NCBI GenBank assembly: GCA_903925955.1
Contig: CAIYHO010000170.1
Location: 1 to 38,871, forward strand
Origin: an uncultured Chloroflexota bacterium
GTDB taxonomy: Bacteria; Chloroflexota; Limnocylindria; Limnocylindrales; CSP1-4
Length of the DNA stretch: 38,871 nucleotides
Direction: 5' to 3'
A model generated the notes under the pieces. The model ran no database searches. It was not told the DNA's origin and saw only the letters and a program-made list of their open reading frames with translations. How positions within the stretch are numbered: the stretch's first letter is position 1; every line of letters starts with the position of its first letter. Positions 25,203-31,576 of the stretch are shown one piece after another. A program made the translations under genes and the position numbers.

Positions 25203-25374
25203 GCATCCCGGGCCGGCCCACCACCCTGACGCTCATCCCGATGAAGACTTCATCGGTTCGCCACGCTGCTGCCGCGAAACATCACATCGGGGCCGCAACT
25301 TCATGATTTCGCTAGGCCGATGCGCCAAACCATGAAGTCTTCATCCATGGGCGCGGCTGAGAGGCGGCCGGGCG
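25203..25374. repeat. 172-bp direct repeat, copy B
   Basis: Second copy of the element at 24257-24428, 178 bp upstream of the lipoprotein start. In this copy the first palindrome is better kept: CCGATGAAG-A-CTTCATCGG at 25238-25256. The second, atgaag-t-cttcat, is at 25332-25344. The rest of 25026-25449 is non-coding. Confidence 0.92.
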
Positions 25375-25410
25375 CGGCAGAGGGTTGGCCGGGGCCGCCG
25401 CACCGGGGCC

Positions 25411-25428
25411 GCCGGGCACGTGCCCGGC
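25411..25428 (-). terminator. 18-bp perfect palindrome downstream of scpB
   Basis: gccgggcacgtgcccggc is fully self-complementary and lies 22 bp past the scpB stop. It could fold as a stem in the transcript. No T-run follows, so it may instead be a protein site. Confidence 0.35.
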
Positions 25429-25449
25429 CGGGCACGCGCCCGACCGGGG

Positions 25450-26238
25450 TCAGCTTCCGCCGAATACCGGGCGGCGCTTCTCCGCGAATGCGCGCAGGCC
25501 CTCCTGATAGTCGTCGCTGTCGTAGACGTCGCGGCGGAGCGACTGGATTCGCTCGTGCGCCTCGGGGGTCATCGGATGGGCATTGGCGAGGACCCGCAAC
25601 TCCTCCTTCATCACCTGATGCACCAGCGGTGACCCCGACGCGATGTCGCTTGCAAGATCGGCCGTCGTCTGCTCCAGTTCCTCAGACGGCACAACGCTGT
25701 TCAGCACGCCGTACGCCGCCATGCGCCCCGCCGGGATTGGCCGGGCCGTGAAGAGCATCTCCTTGACGAAGTGCATCTCCGTGACCTTGAGCAGGTTCAA
25801 CGTGCCCGAGAGGTTGTACGGGACGCCCAGGCGGGCCGGCGTGATGGCGAATGTCGCCTCCGATGCGGCGACGATGAGGTCGCAGCTCAGCACCAGCTCG
25901 CAGGCGCCTCCCCAGACCGAGCCCTCCACCATGGCGATCACCGGCGTCGGGTGCGCCTCGATCTGGCGGACGATCTTGCGGAGAGGATCGTTGTAGGTGA
26001 GGGGGTCGCGGCCGTTGCGCGGCAGCTCGTTCACGTCGTGACCGGCCGAGAACACGTGGGAGCCGGCTGGCGCCCGCAGGATCACCACGCGGATGGCGGG
26101 CGGATGGGCGTTGTTGAGCGCCTCTGACAACTCGTCGATAAGCGCGGCGGTCAGCGCGTTGACGGGCGGGCTGCTGATGGTCATCCACGCGATGCCCCTG
26201 CGGACTTCGACAAGGACGCTTGGCTTGGTGTCGGTCAT
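25450..26238 (-). CDS. scpB: Methylmalonyl-CoA decarboxylase-like crotonase
   Basis: This 262-aa crotonase-fold protein closely resembles E. coli ScpB/YgfG, which decarboxylates methylmalonyl-CoA to propionyl-CoA. Shared segments recalled from that protein include ILRAPAGSHVFSAGHD, ELPRNGRDPLTYNDPLR, MVEGSVWGGA, LGVPYNL and KEELRVLANAH. The residues that line the E. coli active site are kept: His67, Gly110 and Tyr141 here. No methylmalonyl-CoA mutase or CoA transferase gene is in the window. The start is ATG 26238, with GGAG 9 nt upstream. It diverges from the helicase gene at 26708 across a palindrome array. Confidence 0.88.
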   Translation of the reverse strand: MTDTKPSVLVEVRRGIAWMTISSPPVNALTAALIDELSEALNNAHPPAIRVVILRAPAGSHVFSAGHDVNELPRNGRDPLTYNDPLRKIVRQIEAHPTPVIAMVEGSVWGGACELVLSCDLIVAASEATFAITPARLGVPYNLSGTLNLLKVTEMHFVKEMLFTARPIPAGRMAAYGVLNSVVPSEELEQTTADLASDIASGSPLVHQVMKEELRVLANAHPMTPEAHERIQSLRRDVYDSDDYQEGLRAFAEKRRPVFGGS

Positions 26239-26430
26239 GGCCAGGATCTCCGGGGCGGCGCCTCTGCGGTGGGCGGACAGCCGCTGTCACCAGTGTGAAC
26301 CCGCCACTACGCCCGTGCCCGAGGCGGGGGCGCCCGAACACGCGACGGGCACGGCCCCTACATGCGGGCCGCCTGACCCCCACAGCACGGGCTGGTGCGC
26401 CCGGCCAATGGCGGGTTCGCGTGCCGGTTT

Positions 26431-26594
26431 GATCGGTGGGACCGATCGACTCTCTGCAGCCGAGGGGCGAGTGATCGGTGGCACCGATCATTTCGACGGG
26501 GAAACGGGGACCCATAACCCGGAAGCGGTCGATTCGATCGGTGGCACCGATCACATGGGGTGTCCGTGCGCGAAATCGATCGGTGGGACCGATC
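26431..26594. promoter_or_regulatory. Array of four 17-bp palindromes in a divergent intergenic region
   Basis: Sites are at 26431-26447, 26473-26489, 26536-26552 and 26578-26594. The outer two read GATCGGTGGGACCGATC and the inner two GATCGGTGGCACCGATC. Starts are 42, 63 and 42 bp apart, all multiples of 21. The array occupies the middle of the 469-bp gap (26239-26707) between scpB and the helicase gene. It has the form of a multi-site operator, but repeat-encoded peptide or RNA hairpins cannot be excluded. Confidence 0.8.
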
Positions 26595-26623
26595 AGCAGG
26601 GTCGCCACAAGCGCAACGGGGCC

Positions 26624-26681
26624 CGGGCGGCCAGGCGGGCGGCCAGGCGGGCGGCCAGATAAGCGCCAGGTAAGCGCCAGC
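26624..26681. repeat. Short tandem repeats: 3 x 12 bp, then 2 x 11 bp
   Basis: cgggcggccagg occurs three times at 26624-26659 (last base differs), followed by taagcgccagg/c twice at 26660-26681. They lie between the palindrome array and the helicase start. Confidence 0.85.
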
Positions 26682-26707
26682 AAAGCGGCGACGGCCATGC
26701 TGGGGCA

Positions 26708-28342
26708 ATGGAGTCCATCCCCCACCCCAGCGTCATGGAGCGCCTCGCAAAGCTCGCGCCGGACCAGCGCGCCGCCGCCACCGCCGATGACGGGCCCGTG
26801 CTGTGCGTGGCACCCGCGGGTTCGGGCAAGACCACAACGCTCGTTGCGCGTGTCGCCTGGCTGGTGGACCGCGGGGTGGACCCGGGGGCCATCACCGTGG
26901 TGGCGTTCAACAAGCGCGCGGCAGAGGAACTGGTGGATCGGCTGGACGCTGCCCTCGCGCCACTGGAGCAGCCGCCCGGCGCCGTCCGCATCCGCACGTT
27001 CCACGCGCTGGGGCGGGAGGTGCTCGCAGAGGCCGGCGTGGATGTGTCGGCGCTGGTGGATCGTGACGCTGTGGTGCGCGGGCTCTGGCCGGACATGCCG
27101 GCGGCGGACCGCGGGCGTCTTGACCTGGCGTTCAGCCGGCTCAAGCTGGACCTGCGGGTGGACGCGCGCGACGTTGCGGCCGATGCCGAGGCCGGACCGG
27201 TGGCACGCGCCTGGGTTGCCTACGAGCGGGCGCTGCGCGAGGACGGCGCACTGGACTTCGACGATCTCGTGCTTCTGGCGCTTCGACTGCTGGAGGGCGA
27301 CCCGGCGGCACTGGAGCGATGGCGGGGCCGGTGCGAGCAGTTGCTGGTGGACGAAGCGCAGGACCTTGACCGGACCCAACTAGACCTCGCCCTGCTGCTT
27401 GCGGCCCCCGAAAACCGGGTGTTTCTGGTTGGCGATGACGACCAGACGGTCTACGGCTGGCGCCTTGCGGATGTGCGGCGCGTTCTGGGGCTTGCCGCGT
27501 CGCTGCCCGGCCTCCGGCGTATCGACCTTGAGGTGAACTACCGCTGCCCGCCGCCCGTGGTTGCCCGGGCGGTGCGCCTTGTGGAGCACAACGAGGAGCG
27601 GTTTGCCAAACGCATCGTGGCCGGGCCGCGCAACGCCGGGCGGCTGATCCTTGCCCCGGATGCCGCAGACGATGTGGTGCGCGTGGGCCGGGCGATGCGA
27701 TCGTGGCCGGACGACGGGACCACGCGGGCCGTGCTGGCGCGCACCAACCGCGAGTTGCTTGTGCCCGTGACCGTGGCCGTGGAGAACGGCTGGCGGTTCC
27801 GGGCGCCCGAACTTGCCCTGCCAATTGAGGACCCTCGGCTTGATGGGCTGCTGAACCGAGCGGCCAGCGCCGGGAACGCCCACCCGCTCATTGCCCTCGG
27901 GCGCCTCAGGGCCGAATGCCGGGATGCCGAAGCCCAGACGCCCCCGGAGAACCCCGACGAGCCCACGCCCGGCGACCTTGCCACGGCGCTGCTTGGCTGG
28001 GCGGCTGCCTACCCGTCGCTGGACGCGCTTGCCAAAGCCATCGCCAGCTGGCGAGCACAGCTACAGGCCCTCCGCGCGGACGACGCGCCGCTCACGCTGG
28101 CCACCGCGCACGGCACCAAGGGCCTTGAGTGGGACCACGTGCTGGTCCTGACCGATGGCTTCCCTGGGCGCCGGTCTGTTGCAGACGCGGCGGAGCCTGA
28201 GCGGGCGCTTGAGGAGGAGCGCCGTCTGGCGTACGTCGCCTGGACGCGCGCCCGCCGGTCCCTGACGCTGCTCTACGACCCGGAGGCGCCATCGCGCTTC
28301 CTCGCCGAGGCCTTCAGCCCGGACGAGCTTGGGCTGGCGTGA
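26708..28342 (+). CDS. Short UvrD/Rep-type superfamily 1 DNA helicase
   Basis: This 544-aa protein has all SF1A motifs in order: Q-motif LAPDQRAAA (16-24), motif I APAGSGKTT (35-43), Ia AFNKRAAEEL, Ic RTFHALG, II VDEAQD (214-219), III LVGDDDQTVYGWR (240-252), IV VNYRCP, V ATAHGTKGLEWDHVLVL and VI AYVAWTRARRSLTLLY. It is clearly shorter than PcrA/UvrD (about 650-750 aa): the 2B region between motifs IV and V is small and there is no long C-terminal tail. The start at ATG 26708 has GGGG nearby and a CATGCT hexamer 6 nt upstream. It is the first plus-strand gene in the window. Confidence 0.9.
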   Translation: MESIPHPSVMERLAKLAPDQRAAATADDGPVLCVAPAGSGKTTTLVARVAWLVDRGVDPGAITVVAFNKRAAEELVDRLDAALAPLEQPPGAVRIRTFHALGREVLAEAGVDVSALVDRDAVVRGLWPDMPAADRGRLDLAFSRLKLDLRVDARDVAADAEAGPVARAWVAYERALREDGALDFDDLVLLALRLLEGDPAALERWRGRCEQLLVDEAQDLDRTQLDLALLLAAPENRVFLVGDDDQTVYGWRLADVRRVLGLAASLPGLRRIDLEVNYRCPPPVVARAVRLVEHNEERFAKRIVAGPRNAGRLILAPDAADDVVRVGRAMRSWPDDGTTRAVLARTNRELLVPVTVAVENGWRFRAPELALPIEDPRLDGLLNRAASAGNAHPLIALGRLRAECRDAEAQTPPENPDEPTPGDLATALLGWAAAYPSLDALAKAIASWRAQLQALRADDAPLTLATAHGTKGLEWDHVLVLTDGFPGRRSVADAAEPERALEEERRLAYVAWTRARRSLTLLYDPEAPSRFLAEAFSPDELGLA

Positions 28343-28375
28343 CCGCCGAGGAGGCCCGGTGCGGCGCTCGCGGGA

Positions 28376-29473
28376 CTACCCCAGAACCACCCACGACAGG
28401 ACGGTGCGGGCGCCGATCGCCTTGTTGAGATACACCGTCATTTTGCCCGCGGGGTAGTTGGGCCGGACTGCAGCCACGGAGACCCCGCTGCGGAAGACGG
28501 TGAGCGTGGCGAAGCAAAGCGAGGTAGCGGCCACGCCGCCCGGCACCGTGACCACCAGCGAGGACTTGCCCGACGCGATGGTGGCACGCCCGGACCGGTT
28601 GAAGACCACCTTGCCGGTGACGTCGAGCGCGGTGCCGCCGGCGGACTCTGCGTGGACGCCCGTGCCTGTGCCGGTGGCCTGGACTTCCAGCGCCCAGCCC
28701 TTGACTGTGGTGGCCACGACGCCGGATCCCTGGTCCGAGTGGCCGTGGACGCCCCGCACCCCGCCGACACCTTCGACGCCGGTGATGTCAGAGGTGCCGT
28801 AGACCCCGTAGGTCATGGCCTGGCCGTAGACCCCGTAGGTCATGGCCTGACCGATCACGCCCGTGCTGCCCGCGCTGGTGCCCTTGACGCCGGGGCCGAA
28901 GGCGCCGTCACCCGAGACGCCGGCGGCGTCCGCATCAGCGTTCGTGTTGACGCCCCGCACGCCGGGATGGCCGATGCTGCTGCTGACGCCCTCGACGCCG
29001 GTGCCCGTGTCGATGCCGTCCCCGTACACGCCGTAGCCTGATAGGCCGCTCAGGGCGCCCTTCACGCCGTATTCGCCGCCGGTGCCCTCGACACCGATGG
29101 ACGAGATGCTGTGCCCTCGGACGCCCGTACCGCCGAAGGCTGTCCCGTGGACGCCGATCCCGCTGCTGGTGTCACCCTCGACGCCCACGCCGTTGGTGGC
29201 CTGGACCTGGAATGCGAGCGTGTAGCCAGAGGCCCCCATGACGTCGAGCAGCGTGCTCGAGGAGCCGGAGTTGGGTGAGCCGATGAGGAGCGCACCCCCA
29301 TTGGCGGCCTTCACGCTCGTCGCCGAGGCGAGCGTGGCTGCTGCCGCACCAGCGACCGCAGCGGCGGCGGAGCCCAGCAGGGCGCGGCGCGACGTGGGGG
29401 CGGCCTCGCTCAACGGGCGCGCGGTTTCGGTGGCGGGTGACAACGGCAGGTTGGCCGTGGGATCGCTGGTCAT
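28376..29473 (-). CDS. Tat-exported Gly/Val-repeat protein (predicted beta-solenoid or fibre-like)
   Basis: This 365-aa protein has a twin-arginine signal peptide: SRRALLG (Arg29-Arg30) and an Ala-rich helix ending near VKAAN (about residue 56). Residues about 90-280 consist of short repeats of the form GVxG (GVGVEG, GIGVHG, GTGVRG, IGVEG, YGVYG, GVEGVGGVRGVHG), which suggests a beta-solenoid or phage-fibre-like fold. The final about 75 residues are a non-repeated beta-rich domain. The function is unknown; a surface or spore/coat-like structural role is possible. GGAG lies 8 nt before ATG 29473. A perfect 27-bp tandem duplication is inside (28796-28849). The stop is 33 bp from the end of the helicase gene (convergent). 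Confidence 0.8.
   Translation of the reverse strand: MTSDPTANLPLSPATETARPLSEAAPTSRRALLGSAAAAVAGAAAATLASATSVKAANGGALLIGSPNSGSSSTLLDVMGASGYTLAFQVQATNGVGVEGDTSSGIGVHGTAFGGTGVRGHSISSIGVEGTGGEYGVKGALSGLSGYGVYGDGIDTGTGVEGVSSSIGHPGVRGVNTNADADAAGVSGDGAFGPGVKGTSAGSTGVIGQAMTYGVYGQAMTYGVYGTSDITGVEGVGGVRGVHGHSDQGSGVVATTVKGWALEVQATGTGTGVHAESAGGTALDVTGKVVFNRSGRATIASGKSSLVVTVPGGVAATSLCFATLTVFRSGVSVAAVRPNYPAGKMTVYLNKAIGARTVLSWVVLG
28796..28849 (-). repeat. Perfect 27-bp tandem duplication in the Gly/Val-repeat gene
   Basis: Two identical 27-bp units encode GQAMTYGVY twice. Perfect identity suggests recent slippage or unequal exchange, which changes the number of coils by one unit. Confidence 0.9.
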
Positions 29474-29641
29474 GTGACGGTCTCCGGGTGATGTGGGTGG
29501 TTCAGTTCCGGAGAGGGTCGATCAGACAGCGGTGACCCCGGCCAGCGAGGCATCAGAGTAGCCAACCGGCGGCCTCGCCGCGCGTAGACTGCGGGAACGG
29601 CACGCTTCGATGGGTGCCGACGGGAGAACGGGAGGATCGCC

Positions 29642-30223
29642 GTGGGCGCACGAGCACAAGCACGACACGACGGCACGCAGCCGCAGATCCAGCACGGCGC
29701 GGTGTACCTCCGCGCGCCGGAGCGGTCCGACATCCCGCTCTGGCTCACGTGGTTCAACGACTGGCGCACCGTGCGGACGCTGGCGCGCAAGGCGCCGATG
29801 CCCGGCTGGGCCGAAGAGGGCTGGTTCAACTCCATGCCCGAGTGGTGGGGCAAGAGCGACTACGTCTTCGCCGCCTGCCTCTTCGACGGCGACCGCAATG
29901 TCGGCAACTGCGGCCTGCACGAGATTGACCTGCCCAACGGCAACGCAGCCCTGGGCATCGCCATTGGCAGCCCCGACGACCAGAACAAGGGTTTCGGCAC
30001 CGATGTCGTCCGAGCGCTGCTCGAGTTCGGCTTTGGCCAGCTTCGGCTGGAGCGCATCTGGCTGGACGTCTATGACGGCAACCCCGGCGCTCAGCGCGTC
30101 TACGAGAAGGCCGGCTTCACGGTCGAGGGCGTCCTGCGACATGCCGCGTTCCGCGAGGGCGCGTATCTCGACATCGTCCGCATGGCGATCCTCGCGGACG
30201 AGTGGCTGGCGGCCGCGAAGTGA
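29642..30223 (+). CDS. GNAT acetyltransferase (RimJ/RimL/SpeG-like)
   Basis: This 193-aa protein matches the GNAT fold: an N-terminal strand (AVYLRAPERSDIPLWLTWFND), core strands with NVGNCGLHEID and ALGIAIGSPDDQNKGFGTDVVRALLEFGFG (acetyl-CoA loop: NKGFGTDV), and WLDVYDGNPGAQRVYEKAGFTVEG. The acceptor is unknown. The start is GTG 29642, with SD GGGAGG (29630-29635) 6 nt upstream. The downstream methyltransferase-like gene starts within its stop codon. Confidence 0.87.
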   Translation: MGARAQARHDGTQPQIQHGAVYLRAPERSDIPLWLTWFNDWRTVRTLARKAPMPGWAEEGWFNSMPEWWGKSDYVFAACLFDGDRNVGNCGLHEIDLPNGNAALGIAIGSPDDQNKGFGTDVVRALLEFGFGQLRLERIWLDVYDGNPGAQRVYEKAGFTVEGVLRHAAFREGAYLDIVRMAILADEWLAAAK

Positions 30224-30705
30224 CGCGGCTCCCAACGCTCGGCGCCCGCGGCGAAGGCTGGGTGGTCATCCAGGGCGTGTTGTTTGTCCTTGAGGCCGCT
30301 GCTGGCCTGCTGGGGATCGGCGGCCCGATCGCGGACGGCGGCGTGCGTGTCGCTCTGGCGGCGGTTGGCCTCATCGGCATCGTCGGCGGCGGCGCGCTGG
30401 CGGTGCTGGGGATCGTGACCCTGCGCGACTCCCTCACCGCGCTCCCCCACCCGCGCGACGGCGCAAGCCTCGTTGAGACCGGCGTCTATCGCCTTGTCCG
30501 CCACCCCATCTACGGCGGCGTCATCATCGGCGCGCTTGGCTGGGGCCTCGTGACGGCATCGGCCGCGGCCATCGTTGGCGCCGCGGTATTCCTAGTGTTC
30601 TTCCGCCTGAAGTCGGGTCTCGAGGAGATCTGGCTGGGCGAGCGCTACCCGGACTACGCCGCGTACCGGACGCGCACGCGCCGGATGCTGCCGTTCCTCT
30701 ACTGA
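30220..30705 (+). CDS. ICMT/PEMT-like integral membrane methyltransferase
   Basis: This protein of about 161 aa has three to four membrane helices and the C-terminal signature of the isoprenylcysteine/phospholipid methyltransferase group: LVETGVYRLVRHPIYGGVI, then LEEIWLGERYPDYAAYRTRTRR, where His and Glu of RHP/EE are expected to contact S-adenosylmethionine. The substrate is unknown. GTG 30220 overlaps the acetyltransferase stop as GTGA; another in-frame GTG at 30202 would overlap it by 22 bp. Confidence 0.78.
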   Translation: MTRLPTLGARGEGWVVIQGVLFVLEAAAGLLGIGGPIADGGVRVALAAVGLIGIVGGGALAVLGIVTLRDSLTALPHPRDGASLVETGVYRLVRHPIYGGVIIGALGWGLVTASAAAIVGAAVFLVFFRLKSGLEEIWLGERYPDYAAYRTRTRRMLPFLY

Positions 30706-30735
30706 GTCGTTGCGCCGTCCGGGCGTCGACGAACC

Positions 30736-31083
30736 TCAGCCGCCCGACATCTCGCGCCGCGCAAGACCCTTGAGCAGCCGGTCGATGGCCTCCAGCAGCG
30801 GCTCGGTCACCACCGCAGGCAGCACGTCGCGGATCGAGTCCTTTGGGCCGTAGGCCGCTCTGGCGCGCATGCCAATCCGGCGCAGATCCACGATGGGCGC
30901 GTCGCGAAGCAGGTCCGGGAGCGGCTCAAAGTAGGCAAGCCAGCGCACGGCACCGCGCTCACGGGCAGAGGCAACCAGCTTGTCGGCAGCGCGCGCGGCC
31001 GTCAGGGCAAGCTCGTCCAGCTCAGGACGCTCATGGCGAGCGGGGCCAGATCCGGCCCCACCGGGGTGACCATGGGCGCTCAC
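30736..31083 (-). CDS. Small hypothetical protein
   Basis: A 115-aa predicted soluble protein, charged, with helices LDELALTAARAADKLVASA and PLLEAIDRLLKGLARRE. No family was recognised. The GTG start at 31083 overlaps the stop of the upstream gene as GTGA, so both are probably made together. It converges with the methyltransferase gene 30 bp away. Confidence 0.6.
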   Translation of the reverse strand: MSAHGHPGGAGSGPARHERPELDELALTAARAADKLVASARERGAVRWLAYFEPLPDLLRDAPIVDLRRIGMRARAAYGPKDSIRDVLPAVVTEPLLEAIDRLLKGLARREMSGG

Positions 31084-31529
31084 TGGATGGGCGGCCGCGG
31101 ACCACTCTGGGGGCCGCTGGTGCCGCCGCTGGCCGTCCGCACCAGAACCAGCGACAGGCGCTTGGCCTCCTGGCCGTCCACGCTGATCCGGAACACGTAG
31201 TCGCCCGGCTGCGGAAACACCACGTTCCAGAGGTCGATGCTAAACGTGACGATCGCCTCGCGCCCGTCCTCGGAACCGTGCGCTGTCAGCTCGCCGTCCG
31301 CTCCGGCAACCTGGACGCCGTCGGGGTCCAGCACGCGCATGCCGAACTGGTGCGGCACGTGGATCTCATCGGCCGCCAGCGAGAGCCCAACCACCAGCGC
31401 AATGTGCGGGTGCTGGAGCGGATAGGCCGACCCGCCGATGCGCGTCACGCCACCGCCGATGACGGCGAACTTGTGGCCGGGGTTGGTCTCGGCCGCGTCG
31501 GCCAGGAAGGCGTACTCAATCTGGGGCAT
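31080..31529 (-). CDS. Conserved hypothetical protein, DUF6941-like
   Basis: A 149-aa protein with the layout PQIEYAFLADAAETN, then KFAVIGGGVTRIGG, HPHIALVVGLSLAADE and a C-terminal strand pair FPQPGDYVFRISVDGQE. This recalls the uncharacterised DUF6941 group; the assignment is from memory of its N-terminal motif. It is predicted to be a cytosolic beta-sandwich. It has no SD, and TACGAT lies exactly 6 nt before the ATG. Confidence 0.65.
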   Translation of the reverse strand: MPQIEYAFLADAAETNPGHKFAVIGGGVTRIGGSAYPLQHPHIALVVGLSLAADEIHVPHQFGMRVLDPDGVQVAGADGELTAHGSEDGREAIVTFSIDLWNVVFPQPGDYVFRISVDGQEAKRLSLVLVRTASGGTSGPQSGPRPPIQ

Positions 31530-31535
31530 GGGTCA

Positions 31536-31541
31536 ATCGTA
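31536..31541 (-). promoter_or_regulatory. Candidate -10 element, DUF6941-like gene
   Basis: TACGAT on the minus strand, with 6 nt between its end and the ATG at 31529. This is the spacing expected if transcription starts at the start codon. Confidence 0.45.
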
Positions 31542-31576
31542 GGACGGCAGCCGCAAGCCCGCGCGCCACTTGCCCC

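Noticed and set aside
26431-26594. CRISPR array
   Set aside because: The repeats are only 17 bp and fully palindromic, there are just four, the spacers are 25, 46 and 25 bp, and no cas genes are present.
25682-27379. 565-codon minus-strand frame spanning scpB, the palindrome array and the helicase start
   Set aside because: It overlaps two recognised genes in other frames; only the array part shows repeats, and these follow from the DNA palindromes.
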